Shown here piece after piece: positions 1-8,787 of a stretch of 38,491 nucleotides of DNA. The stretch lies in contig NZ_JAUXYO010000302.1 in the NCBI RefSeq assembly GCF_030694325.1, positions 1 to 38,491 of the forward strand, in the 5' to 3' direction. The position numbers and the translations under genes were made by a program. Under the pieces are notes generated by a model. The model worked only from the letters and a program-made list of their open reading frames with translations. It ran no database searches and was not told the DNA's origin. Within the stretch, counting starts at the first letter, position 1; each line of letters opens with the position of its first letter. This stretch comes from Allobosea sp. GTDB taxonomy: Bacteria; Pseudomonadota; Alphaproteobacteria; Rhizobiales; Beijerinckiaceae.

Positions 1-3000
1 GGGCTCGGCCGCCTCCGGTGCCGCGTCGAGCGAGGGCCGCAGCAGGGGCTCCGCCACGGGCAGGCGGGCCTGCGTCACGGTGGTGTAGGCCGGCTCCTGC
101 CGGGGCAGGGTGGCCGCGGGGGCCGAACGACGGCTCTGGCCGGCATCGACCGGCAGCGCGACGTCGCTGCGGCGGCCGGAGCGGGTGACGATCTCCGTCA
201 GCTCGTTCAGGGCCTTGATCTGCTCGGCGACGACGCGGCGCATGGCCGAGGTCGATTCCTGCGTCTCGCGCGGCAGGTCGAGCACGCCGCGCTTCAGCTC
301 GGCCCGCGTCTCCTCCAGCTCGCGCTGGATCTCGGCGGAAACACCGCGCATGTCCTGCGCCGCGACCTGGAACCGCTCTGTCACCTTGGCGAGCTCGCCG
401 CCGACCTCGGCGGTGACCTGCTCATAAGCCTGGCGCAGCGCCTGGGCGGTCCGGTCGCGCTCCTTGCCGGTCGCGGCCCGGATCAGCTCGAACTGCTGGG
501 CGATGGCGCCGGTCGTCGTCTCGGCCGAGTCGCTGAGGACGGCGCCGATCTGGCGCGCGCGGCCTTCGGCCGTGCTGAGCGACTCGTCCATCAGCGCGGC
601 GAAGGAGCGCGTGATCGATTCGACGTCGTCCGTCCGCGTCGCGATCAGGCCGTGCAACTCCTCGAGCGACTGCTTGCGATCGGCCAGCGCCTTGCCGACG
701 CGGGCCTCGACCTGCTCCAGGCGGCTCGTGACCGAATGAAGGGCAGCAGCGCTCGTCTGGGTGACCTCGCCGAGCGCATGCCCCTTGTCGTCGAGCTGGC
801 CGATCAGCACGGCCGTCTCCCGCAGCGTGCCCTCGGAGAAAGCCTTCAGCTCGCCGATCTGGGTCGCGATCTGCTGCGAGGCCTTGCCGGTCTCGTCCAT
901 CACGGTCGAGATGACGCTCTGCAGGTCGCCGACGCGGGCCGACAGCCCGCCCTCGACGGCGGCGAGGTTCTTGTTCGCGCCGTTGACGATCTGCTGCATC
1001 AGCTTGTTGGCCTCGCCGAGGCGCCCGAGCATGCCGCCGAGCTCGCCGCGAAGCTGCTCGTTGGTCGCGACCAGCGCTTCCACCGACTGGCGGGTGCCGT
1101 TCTCCAGCGTGTCGCGCAGTGCGCTCGACGAGCTGTCGAGCGCCGTCGTGATCGCGGTGCCGCGCTCGCGCAGGCCCTCGATGATCGAGGAGCCACGGGT
1201 TTCGATGGCGCGCACGACCGTTTCGCCGATATTGGCGACCTCGTTGGCGATCGACTCGCCACGCTGGCCCAGCGCCGCGACCATGCCGCCGCCCTTGTCG
1301 TCGAACAGCACGCGCAGTTCCTCGGCGCGCTCGCCGAGCGAAGCCGAGATCGCGTCCGACTTGGATTGAAGTGTCTCCGCGATCTGCTGACCGCGCGTAT
1401 CGAGCGTGCCCGACACCGTGTCGAGACGATTGACGACGCGCTCCTCGAAGCGCGCGACGCTGCGGTCGAGCGTGTCGGCGATCTGGAGTGCCCGCCCGCC
1501 GAGTGTGGCGTTGATCGTGTCGGCCTTCTCGCTGAGCGTGCGCGTGAGCGACTCGCTCTTCGAGGTCACGACCTCGCCGATCTCGTCCGCCTTGGCGGCG
1601 AGCGCGCGGGTGACCTCGCGGCCACCCTCCGCCAGGACGCGGGCGATGTCGACGGTGCGCTCGACGAGCGCCTCGTTCAGTGCCGTCGCACGAGAGCCGA
1701 GATTCCCGTCGATGCGTGCGATCAGGCTGTCGAGCGAGGTGGCGATCTCGGCGCTCTTGGCGCCCGAGCGCTCCTCGAACAGCTTGATCTGGCTTTCCAT
1801 CGCATCGGTGGCTTCGCGGGTCCGCTCGGCCAGGATCGCCGCCGCCTCGGCGGCGCGCGTTCCGACCCGGTCGGCCAAGGCCATGCCGTCCTGCCCGATC
1901 AGCTTCTCGACGCCTTCGATGCCGCTGGTGACCGCGAGCGTCAGCGCGCGCGTATCGTCGGAGAGGCGACCCGTGAGTTCTCCACCCTTGTGGACGATGA
2001 CGTCCTCGAACGCCGCCAGCCTGTCGCCGAGCGCGGCTTCGACCTGCCGACCCTCGGTCTCGAAGAGCCTGGCGAAGGCGCTGAGGCGCGCGCCCATCGT
2101 CGTCTCGATTTCGCGGCCCTGCTCGTCGAACAGGCGGGTCAGCGCGTCGTGGCGGCCCGCCAGGGCCTCCGTCAGCGCCTGGGCGCGGCTCTCGACCGAG
2201 CGCAGCATCGATTCCGCATTGGCCGACAGGGCCTCGTTGACGCGGCCACCCTGCTGCGTCAGCGCCAGCACGATCTCCTTGCCGGTGCCGGCCAGCAGCG
2301 TGCGGGCCTCTTCGGCATGGACGGTGAAGGTCTCGCGCAGCCCGCGCGTCGCCTCGGTGACGCGGTCGGCGACGTCGCGACCGTCGACATTGATGGTTTC
2401 GGTCAGGGCGCGGGTGGCATCGCCCATGCGGCGCGCCAGCTCCTCGCTCTGCTCGCCGAGCAGCGTATGGACCTCGTGGCCAGCGCTGACCAGATCGCGC
2501 AGCAGGCTCTCGCGCTGGTCGCCGAGCAGCGTGCCGACCTGCTCGCCGGCTTCCGTCAGCCGCAGCAGGAAGCCTCTCTGCTGCCGGTCGAGGGCGCCCT
2601 GCGCGGTCTCGGCGGCCTCCGTGAGGCGCGCGGCCAGGGCTGTGCCGCGCTCGTCGAGCCGCTGGTCGAGGCTGTCGCCGGTCTCCGCCAGACGCGCGAT
2701 CAGGGCGCCGCTGCGCTCGGCCAGCACGCTGTGGACCGAGCGGCCGACATCGGCGACGCGCGTCACCAGCGCCTGGCTTTCATTGCCGAGCAGGTCCTTC
2801 ACCTCGAGCCCGGCCTGCGAGAGCTTCACCGTCAAGGCGGCGGCCTGCTCGTCGAGCAGCGCGCCGACCCGCGTGCCGGTCTCGGACAGGCTGCCGGCCA
2901 GCGCATCGCTCTGCAGGCCGATCAGCGCGTTGACCTGCTCGCCGGCCTCTCCGAGGCGCATGACGAGGGCTTCGCTCTGGTTGTCGAGCAGTTTGGCGAC

Positions 3001-5193
3001 CTCGGCGCCCGCACCGGATACGCGCGACACCAGCGTCTCGCTCTGGCCCGCCAGCAGGCTGGCGACGTTCGTGCCCGTGCCGGACACGCGGGAGACGAGG
3101 GTCTCGCTCTGCTCTTCGAGCAGCTTAGCGACATCCGCGCCCGTGCCGGAGACGCGAGCGACCACGGTCTCGCTCTGCTCCTCGAGAAGCCTGGCGACAT
3201 CGGCGCCCGTGCCGGAGACACGTGCGACCACGGTTTCGCTTTGCTGTTCCAGAAGCTTGGCAACGTCCGACCCCGTCCCGGAGACCCGGGCAACCAGGGC
3301 TTCGCTCTGATCTTCCAAGAGCTTCGCCACGCTCGTGCCGGTGCCCGACACCTGGGACACCAGGTTCTCGGCCTGCCGGCCGAGCATCGCCTGAACCGTC
3401 TCGCCGGTGTCCGACAGCCGCGTCACGAGCTGGCCGCCGCGCTCGTCGATCACGCTCTGCAGGCCGTCCGTCACCGAGGCGACACGCGTCGCCAGTTCCT
3501 CGCCGCGACGTCCGACCGTGTCGCCGAGCGACTGGCCGGCCTCGTCGACACGCAGGATGATGGCGTCGCTGCGCTCGCGCAGGATGTCGTCGACCGTGCG
3601 GGCCGTATCGTTCAGTCGTGTCACCAGGCTTTCGCTCTGCGAGCCGATCAGCGTGTTGACGCTCTCGCCGACCTCGAGAAGGCGCGAGGCGATCAGCTCG
3701 TTCTGGCGGGCCAGCAGGCCGTTCACGCCGCGGCCGACCTCGGCGAGGCGGGTCGTGACGCTGTCGCCTTCCTCCGCGAGCGAAGCCCGCAGGCTCTCTC
3801 CGGTCTCGGCCAGCCGCACCCGCAGCGCCTCGCTCTGCTCGTCGATCAGCGCCACCATGCCGCGGCTGCTCGTCTCGAAGCGCTCGGCCGCCTCGGTCCC
3901 GCGGGCGGCGATGTCCTGCGCCAGCGTTTCGCCGGTCGCACGCAGCGTCTGGTTCACGGTGTCGACGCGGGCGGTCAGCGTGTCGACCACCTGCGCACCG
4001 GTCTCGCTGATGGCGCGGGTAACGTCATGCGCTCCCGTGGCGAGGCCTTCGGCGAGGGCGGCGCCGGTGCGCTCCAGCGAGGAAGCGATATCGCGCGCGC
4101 GGCCGTCCAGCAGGGTGGAGAGGCTGTCGCTGGCGCCCGACAGCCTTTCACTGACCTCGCCGGAGGTGACCTGCAGGCGTTCTACAAGGTCGCTGCCGCG
4201 GCCGCTGATCTCATCGATCATGCGTTCGCCGGCTCGGCCCAGCGCGAGCGTGATCTGGTCACCCTTCTCGCCGAGCGAGCCGGTGACCCGGTCGCCGGCC
4301 TGGGCGACAGCCTCGGCGATGGTGCGGCTGGCGTTGTCGAGGTCCTTGGACAGGTTCTCATGGGCGCCGCTGATCGCGAACTTGACCCGCTCGGCATTGC
4401 CGACGACAGCCTCGCGCTGCGTCACGAGTTCGTCGATCAGGGCCCGCAGGCGGATTTCGTTGTCGGCATAGGCACGCTCGAGCGTGGCGATTTCACCGCG
4501 CACGATCGTCTCCAGCTCGCCGGCACGGGCGACGGCCCGTTCGATGCCATCCCCCATCGCCGCGACCTCGCGGCGGATGGTCTGGCTCAGCGAGAGCACG
4601 GAATCGGCCCCGACGACCTCGGGCTCGGCCAGTCGCAAGGCGACCTCGGTCATCGCCCGCGAGACCAGGCGCATCTCCTGCGTGCGGCGATAGAGCGCCG
4701 CCAGCACGAAGAAGAACACGACGGGCGCGCCGATCGCCAGCGCCAGCAGCGTCCATTCTCCGACCCCGAAGGCCGCGAGACGGTCCGGCACGCCACCCTC
4801 GGTGGCGCCGAAGCGGTTGTTGAGCACGAAGGCGGCGCCGCCGAGCCAGGTCAGCGAAGCCAGCGCGGCGAACCAGTAGGGCTTGGCGGAGGGCCGGACC
4901 GAAAAGGCCTGGACCAGCGAGGTGGAATCGCGGCGGTCGTCATTGGCGACCCGGCTTGTGTCGGGAGCGATCGCGGGCCGGGGCGGCGGCGCGGCTGCGG
5001 CAGCCGGCTGCGGCGCGGGCTGCTCGATGCGCGGCAGATCGAGCTTCAGGTCGTTCTCGGTGGTGGCGGGAAGCTTGGGCTCGGCGGCCGGCTCGCTCTC
5101 GGAGCCCGTCTTCGGCTGGTCGAGCCGGAGAGCCTCCTCGATCGCGGACATCGCGGCTTCCGTCGGATCCTGGAGCTTCTTTTGCCGATTCAT
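1..5193 (-). CDS. Giant membrane-anchored coiled-coil repeat protein, GPR/RgsE-like (growth pole ring family), C-terminus missing
   Basis: The frame is open from an ATG at 5193 (GAGGCGG upstream) through base 1, giving at least 1731 residues and no stop in the window. Residues 1-100 are a polar, Pro/Ala-rich cytoplasmic-looking segment. Two hydrophobic helices follow at about 105-123 and 147-166. From about 170 to 1690 the protein is continuous charged amphipathic helix. Residues 462-1143 are 31 consecutive 22-residue units without a single insertion or deletion, the periodicity of apolipoprotein A/E. A Pro-rich segment begins near 1690. Size, two N-terminal membrane helices and apolipoprotein-like repeats match the Growth Pole Ring protein of Agrobacterium (RgsE in Sinorhizobium), which organises unipolar growth; this assignment is by architecture, not alignment. 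A generic apolipoprotein-like coiled-coil protein is the alternative. A long antisense open frame over this gene is a composition artefact. Confidence 0.85.
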   Translation of the reverse strand, partial: MNRQKKLQDPTEAAMSAIEEALRLDQPKTGSESEPAAEPKLPATTENDLKLDLPRIEQPAPQPAAAAAPPPRPAIAPDTSRVANDDRRDSTSLVQAFSVRPSAKPYWFAALASLTWLGGAAFVLNNRFGATEGGVPDRLAAFGVGEWTLLALAIGAPVVFFFVLAALYRRTQEMRLVSRAMTEVALRLAEPEVVGADSVLSLSQTIRREVAAMGDGIERAVARAGELETIVRGEIATLERAYADNEIRLRALIDELVTQREAVVGNAERVKFAISGAHENLSKDLDNASRTIAEAVAQAGDRVTGSLGEKGDQITLALGRAGERMIDEISGRGSDLVERLQVTSGEVSERLSGASDSLSTLLDGRARDIASSLERTGAALAEGLATGAHDVTRAISETGAQVVDTLTARVDTVNQTLRATGETLAQDIAARGTEAAERFETSSRGMVALIDEQSEALRVRLAETGESLRASLAEEGDSVTTRLAEVGRGVNGLLARQNELIASRLLEVGESVNTLIGSQSESLVTRLNDTARTVDDILRERSDAIILRVDEAGQSLGDTVGRRGEELATRVASVTDGLQSVIDERGGQLVTRLSDTGETVQAMLGRQAENLVSQVSGTGTSVAKLLEDQSEALVARVSGTGSDVAKLLEQQSETVVARVSGTGADVARLLEEQSETVVARVSGTGADVAKLLEEQSETLVSRVSGTGTNVASLLAGQSETLVSRVSGAGAEVAKLLDNQSEALVMRLGEAGEQVNALIGLQSDALAGSLSETGTRVGALLDEQAAALTVKLSQAGLEVKDLLGNESQALVTRVADVGRSVHSVLAERSGALIARLAETGDSLDQRLDERGTALAARLTEAAETAQGALDRQQRGFLLRLTEAGEQVGTLLGDQRESLLRDLVSAGHEVHTLLGEQSEELARRMGDATRALTETINVDGRDVADRVTEATRGLRETFTVHAEEARTLLAGTGKEIVLALTQQGGRVNEALSANAESMLRSVESRAQALTEALAGRHDALTRLFDEQGREIETTMGARLSAFARLFETEGRQVEAALGDRLAAFEDVIVHKGGELTGRLSDDTRALTLAVTSGIEGVEKLIGQDGMALADRVGTRAAEAAAILAERTREATDAMESQIKLFEERSGAKSAEIATSLDSLIARIDGNLGSRATALNEALVERTVDIARVLAEGGREVTRALAAKADEIGEVVTSKSESLTRTLSEKADTINATLGGRALQIADTLDRSVARFEERVVNRLDTVSGTLDTRGQQIAETLQSKSDAISASLGERAEELRVLFDDKGGGMVAALGQRGESIANEVANIGETVVRAIETRGSSIIEGLRERGTAITTALDSSSSALRDTLENGTRQSVEALVATNEQLRGELGGMLGRLGEANKLMQQIVNGANKNLAAVEGGLSARVGDLQSVISTVMDETGKASQQIATQIGELKAFSEGTLRETAVLIGQLDDKGHALGEVTQTSAAALHSVTSRLEQVEARVGKALADRKQSLEELHGLIATRTDDVESITRSFAALMDESLSTAEGRARQIGAVLSDSAETTTGAIAQQFELIRAATGKERDRTAQALRQAYEQVTAEVGGELAKVTERFQVAAQDMRGVSAEIQRELEETRAELKRGVLDLPRETQESTSAMRRVVAEQIKALNELTEIVTRSGRRSDVALPVDAGQSRRSAPAATLPRQEPAYTTVTQARLPVAEPLLRPSLDAAPEAAEP
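1765..3810 (-). repeat. 31 in-register 22-residue (66-bp) repeats within the giant coiled-coil gene
   Basis: Residues 462-1143 divide exactly into 31 units of 22 residues. Most units start with a small/acidic-x-(T/A)-G or similar, carry a leucine pair near position 10 and end in an Arg/Lys-Leu or Arg-Val pair. Six neighbouring units (DNA 2953-3348, residues 616-747) are nearly identical: they begin SGTG or SGAG, continue xxVAxLL, and end QSExxVxRV. They are also similar at the DNA level with a 66-bp period, which suggests recent tandem duplication. The outer units are diverged. Confidence 0.85.
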
Positions 5194-5369
5194 GCTGTGC
5201 CGCCTCGCCACGCTACTCGAGGAACGCCTGATCGCGTTTCACCTCATGGCCAGGGACCGCCTCTGGTCCGGCAAGGGGAGAAACACTGCGCCCATCATTT
5301 ACCAATTGGAAGGGTAGTTGACGCTCATAGCGTTGGGAACCCATTTGCCGTGCCGATTCACAAACGTCG

Positions 5370-5384
5370 TTAACGCCTCGTTCA
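5370..5384 (+). promoter_or_regulatory. Possible CtrA-type box upstream of the Hpt gene
   Basis: The sequence is TTAA, seven bases, then TTCA, one mismatch from the alphaproteobacterial CtrA consensus TTAA-N7-TTAA. It lies in the divergent gap between the coiled-coil gene and the Hpt gene, 73 bases before the Hpt start. Such short motifs arise by chance, though TTAA is rare in DNA this GC-rich. Confidence 0.25.
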
Positions 5385-5457
5385 CCATGACGGCGCTTTC
5401 TGAAGCTTGCGCGGCCCGTCGCCGCGAACCGGCGGAACCGCCATTGTCGAGCCTCTG

Positions 5458-5796
5458 ATGCCCCAGACCGCCATCGATCTCGCCCATCTCGCCCGCCAGA
5501 CCGGCGGCGACCACGAACTCGAGCGAGAGCTTCTCGCTCTCTTCGCCCAGCAATGCGTGCGTCATCTGCGCACGATCCACCAGGCCGAGGATTCGCGCGC
5601 CCGGATGGACGCCGCCCACACTCTCAAGGGGGCGGCACGCGCGGTCGGAGCCTGGCAGGTCGCCGAGGCGGCGGACGCCATCGAACAGCGCATCGCGGAG
5701 GCGGATGCACGCCGCACCGAGGCGGCCATGGACACGCTCGCCTTGGCCGCCGCCGAGGCGCGTGCGGTCATCGGACGCTTCGACAGCGCCGCCTGA
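5458..5796 (+). CDS. Hpt (histidine phosphotransfer) domain protein
   Basis: This 113-residue all-helical protein is a single Hpt domain. The motif [12 protein letters not shown] places the phospho-accepting histidine at residue 54, with the Lys-Gly that typically follows it. It has no kinase, receiver or output domain, so it should shuttle phosphate between a hybrid kinase and a response regulator encoded elsewhere. A longer frame begins with TTG at 5407, but the added residues look non-domain and neither start has a strong ribosome-binding site. ATG 5458 puts the Hpt fold at the N-terminus. It is divergent from the giant coiled-coil gene. No partner kinase is visible in the window, so the pathway is unknown. 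Confidence 0.85.
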   Translation: MPQTAIDLAHLARQTGGDHELERELLALFAQQCVRHLRTIHQAEDSRARMDAAHTLKGAARAVGAWQVAEAADAIEQRIAEADARRTEAAMDTLALAAAEARAVIGRFDSAA

Positions 5797-5909
5797 GTGT
5801 CGCGTCCGCCCGCACCGATCCGCCGCAGGGCCAGATCGCGGAAAGGGCTTCCCCCGCCGGTTGGAAATGCTCTAAGGCGTGCGCGTCCCCTCGCATGCTG
5901 GAGTTCGAG

Positions 5910-6230
5910 ATGCCGCAGGTCACCTTCATCGACGCGCACGGAGAAAGCCGGACGGTCGAGGGCGAATCCGGTGCCACGGTGATGGAAGTCGCCATCCGCA
6001 ACGGCGTTCCGGGCATCGAGGCCGAATGCGGCGGCGCCTGCGCCTGCGCGACCTGTCATGTCTATGTCGACGAGGCCTGGGCCACCAAGACCGGCAGCCC
6101 CGAGCCGATGGAGGAGGACATGCTGGACTTCGCCTTCGAGGTGAAGCCGACCTCGCGCCTCTCCTGCCAGATCAAGCTGCGCGACGATCTCGACGGGCTC
6201 GTGGTCCGCACGCCGTCGCGTCAGGGCTGA
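5910..6230 (+). CDS. 2Fe-2S ferredoxin, adrenodoxin/putidaredoxin type
   Basis: This 106-residue protein carries the adrenodoxin-type ligand pattern C-x5-C-x2-C-x36-C at Cys40, Cys46, Cys49 and Cys86. An additional Cys44 sits within the loop. The surrounding [15 protein letters not shown] and the LSCQI near the C-terminus are typical of vertebrate-type ferredoxins that serve P450s, ring hydroxylases or Fe-S assembly. ATG 5910 is chosen because GGAG lies six bases upstream; an in-frame ATG at 5895 would add five residues. There is no reductase, P450 or isc gene beside it, so the electron partner is unknown. The gene stands alone, 113 bases after the Hpt gene and convergent with the MFS gene 25 bases downstream. 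Confidence 0.9.
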   Translation: MPQVTFIDAHGESRTVEGESGATVMEVAIRNGVPGIEAECGGACACATCHVYVDEAWATKTGSPEPMEEDMLDFAFEVKPTSRLSCQIKLRDDLDGLVVRTPSRQG

Positions 6231-6255
6231 GGGCGGGCGCCCGGTCCGGCCGCCG

Positions 6256-7494
6256 TCACTCTGCTGCGGCGGGCAGGGCGGGGGACAGGGTCGTTTCCGC
6301 CCCCGGAGCCGGATGCCGCGGAACGAGGAACGCCAGGCTCAGCGAGACGATCGCCACGCCCGAGCCGATATAGAACACGATCGCCGGGTCACGCAGCCAG
6401 ATCAGGCCGAAGGTCACCGGCAGGAACACGGCCGCGATGTGGTTGATGGTGAAGGCGACCGCCGAGGTCGGTGCGATGTCGGCCGGGTCGGCGATCTTCT
6501 GGAAATAGGTGCGCTGCGCCAGGGTGAGCGTGAAGAACACCCCGTCGACGATGAAGAGCGCGCCCGCGACGAAGACGCCCCAGCCGGCGAAATGGCCGTG
6601 GCTGGCCAGTGCATAACCCAGGAAGACGACGACCAGCGAGACATTCTCGAGCTGGATCGTAGCGCGCTCGCCGACGCGGCCGACGAGATGCCCCAGGGCA
6701 GGACCCATGAAGGTGTTGATGCCATAGGTCGCGAGCAGCAGCATCGCAGTCGCCGAGACGTCGTAGCCGAAGCGCTCGACCAGCAGGAAACCGCCGAAGG
6801 CCATGAAGATCTGACGCCGCGCGCCCGACATGAAGGTCAGCGCGTAGTAGAGCCAGTAGCGTCTGCGCAGCACGAAGCCCTTGTTCTGCGGCACGTCGCC
6901 CTCGAACCGCGGAAACACCAGCCAGGCCAGCAGCGCCAGCGCCACGACCAGCCCGCCGGCGACGAGAAAGACCACGACATAGCCCGGCTGGAACACACGC
7001 CAGATCACCGCGATCGACCCGAAGGCCAGAAGCTGTGCCGTCGCCGAGGCTCCGGCAATGCGGCCGAGCAGGCGCGGCGCCTCCTTTTTCGGCAGCAGCT
7101 GGAGCTGCAGCGACTGCTGCGCCGTCTCGTAATAGTGGAAGCCGATCGACATGATCGTCGTCGTCAGCAGCAGCCCGCCGAGCGTGGGATGGTAGCCGGT
7201 GACCGCGACGCCGATGCCCAGCGTCACGAGGCTGATATAGGCGAGCATCTGCTCGCGCATGAACCAGAACAGGATGATCGCTGTAAAGGCGAGGAAGCCC
7301 GGAATCTCGCGGACCGACTGCAATATGCCGATATCGGCGCCGGAGAAGCCGGCTGCCTCCTTGGCGAAGTTGTTCAGCAGCGCGCTCCAGCTGGCGAAGC
7401 CGAGCCAGTTGATGAAGGCCAGCGTCATCAGGAAGACGGCGGGCGATCTCAGGAAGGCGGCGGGGCGGCGCGGCCCGGAGGCGGTGTCGGACAT
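6256..7494 (-). CDS. MFS transporter
   Basis: This 412-residue protein has about twelve hydrophobic helices arranged as two six-helix halves with a central polar region near residues 190-215, as in the major facilitator superfamily. The first helix starts near residue 18 and the polypeptide ends in a short Ala/Pro-rich cytoplasmic tail. An N-terminal-half segment reads GADIGILQSVREIPG, the usual helix 2 substrate-side loop position. No motif that I can see names the substrate. It is divergent from the universal stress protein gene and stands alone, so context does not help. The start at 7494 has only a weak ribosome-binding site but gives the normal family length. Confidence 0.85.
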   Translation of the reverse strand: MSDTASGPRRPAAFLRSPAVFLMTLAFINWLGFASWSALLNNFAKEAAGFSGADIGILQSVREIPGFLAFTAIILFWFMREQMLAYISLVTLGIGVAVTGYHPTLGGLLLTTTIMSIGFHYYETAQQSLQLQLLPKKEAPRLLGRIAGASATAQLLAFGSIAVIWRVFQPGYVVVFLVAGGLVVALALLAWLVFPRFEGDVPQNKGFVLRRRYWLYYALTFMSGARRQIFMAFGGFLLVERFGYDVSATAMLLLATYGINTFMGPALGHLVGRVGERATIQLENVSLVVVFLGYALASHGHFAGWGVFVAGALFIVDGVFFTLTLAQRTYFQKIADPADIAPTSAVAFTINHIAAVFLPVTFGLIWLRDPAIVFYIGSGVAIVSLSLAFLVPRHPAPGAETTLSPALPAAAE

Positions 7495-7723
7495 CGCAGG
7501 GCCCGTTCGGCAAAGGCGGAGGAGATCGCCGCGGCAGCGCGGGGCCGATCCCCGCGGGCTGTCTCTTCTAGAACTGCCGGACGACCTTGGGTAGCTTGGT
7601 TGCGTGCATGGCGCGCCAGCGCCGCAAAGAGGGTAGAGTCCGAGGCGAACCTTTGCGCTGGATCATCGCACAGATCCCCGAAGACACCCTAAGGATGGCC
7701 TCCGCAGCAGGCAGGAGAGTGAA

Positions 7724-8146
7724 ATGTACAAGTCGATCCTGGTTCCCGTCGACATCGCCGAGCCGGAGATGGCCGAGCCCGCCATCGCGGCCGCGACCTC
7801 CTTCGCCAAGGCGTCGGGTGGCGCCGTCAGGCTGGTCTATGTCCGCTCGCTCGTGCCGGTGACCTATATGGAGTTCGTGCCGGCGGGGTTTGATGCCGAG
7901 CAGCAGGAGGATGCCGAGGCGAAGCTCGCCGCCATCGCCGCCAAGATCGACCTGCCCGAGGCGCAGGTGTCGGCCAAGGTGCTGACCGGCTCGGTGCATG
8001 GCGAGGTTTTGGCCGAGGCCGATGCGAGCGGCGCCGATCTCGTCGTGATCGGTTCGCATGAGCCCGGCATTCTGGCCTATGTCATCGGCTCCAACGCCTC
8101 GTCGATCGTGAGACGGGCCAAATGCTCGGTGCTCGTGGTCCGCTGA
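7724..8146 (+). CDS. Universal stress protein (UspA family)
   Basis: This 140-residue single Usp domain begins MYKSILVPVDIAEP, the standard first beta strand with the Asp of the nucleotide site. It ends with the ATP-loop region GSH-x2-G, IGSNASSIV and the last strand CSVLVVR. This corresponds to the G-x2-G-x9-G-S/T ATP-binding type, so it probably binds ATP. GGAG seven bases before ATG 7724 supports the start. Such proteins are usually induced by stress or growth arrest; no regulator is seen. It is convergent with the next gene, with only six bases between the two stop codons. Confidence 0.92.
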   Translation: MYKSILVPVDIAEPEMAEPAIAAATSFAKASGGAVRLVYVRSLVPVTYMEFVPAGFDAEQQEDAEAKLAAIAAKIDLPEAQVSAKVLTGSVHGEVLAEADASGADLVVIGSHEPGILAYVIGSNASSIVRRAKCSVLVVR

Positions 8147-8152
8147 GAGCCG

Positions 8153-8767
8153 TCAGGCGCGCCGGCCGGGCACGAGGTCGTCCGGCACCTCGCCGGGCGC
8201 GAGCTGCCGCGGCTTGTTGAGCGTCACCATGGGCATGACCTGCCAATAGGACGCCGCAGCCAGCAGCAGGCCGAGCAGGGCGGTCGAATAGGCGCCCTGC
8301 AGCAGCGCGCGGCCGGTGAAGAAGGCGAGCATCAGCAGGGACAGGGTGCTGACCGTCGCCAGCGCCCCCCACAGCAGCGGCGGCTTGCCGGCGACGAAGC
8401 GCACACGTGGATTGGCCCGTGCGATCGCAGCCGCGAGCGCGCCGACGAAGGCGTGGTAGCCGGCATCGTCGCGGTCCATGTCGGTGAGCGAGCGCCAGGA
8501 CAGATTGCCGAAGGTGATGGTCCTGCCGTCCGACAGGCGCAGCTGCGTCTTGAAGCCCTTCGAGCTGAGATTGCTCGGCGCATAGACGAACCGGACCTGT
8601 TCGACCGCGGAAAGCCTCACGCGATCCACCTTGCGGGTCGAGTCGACGACCAGCGTGTCGCCCTCCAGCCGGTAGGTGATCTCGAAACCCACGGGTCTCG
8701 CGCGCTGGCGCCAGGATGGGGCAGGGGTGTCGTCGTCTTCGGCGGTGATGTTCATGATCGCTGCCAT
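8153..8767 (-). CDS. Hypothetical membrane protein with N-terminal soluble domain and two C-terminal helices
   Basis: I do not recognise this 204-residue protein. Residues 1-25 are acidic and then basic and probably flexible. Residues 26-128 form a beta-rich stretch (alternating strands such as FEITYRLEGDTLVVDST) that could be a PH-like fold, a guess from pattern only. Two hydrophobic helices lie at about 131-150 and 159-175, followed by a charged tail. There is no signal peptide. An alternative ATG four codons downstream (8755) is possible; neither has a strong ribosome-binding site. It follows the LysE-type gene on the same strand after 20 bases, so the two may be co-transcribed. Confidence 0.6.
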   Translation of the reverse strand: MAAIMNITAEDDDTPAPSWRQRARPVGFEITYRLEGDTLVVDSTRKVDRVRLSAVEQVRFVYAPSNLSSKGFKTQLRLSDGRTITFGNLSWRSLTDMDRDDAGYHAFVGALAAAIARANPRVRFVAGKPPLLWGALATVSTLSLLMLAFFTGRALLQGAYSTALLGLLLAAASYWQVMPMVTLNKPRQLAPGEVPDDLVPGRRA

Positions 8768-8787
8768 AGCCGGTCGGCCGCGGCTTG

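Noticed and set aside
652-5373. A 1573-residue plus-strand open frame
   Set aside because: It is antisense to the giant coiled-coil gene. The minus frame has membrane helices and an exact 22-residue register; the plus frame shows low-complexity Arg/Ala/Asp-rich text created by the repeats.
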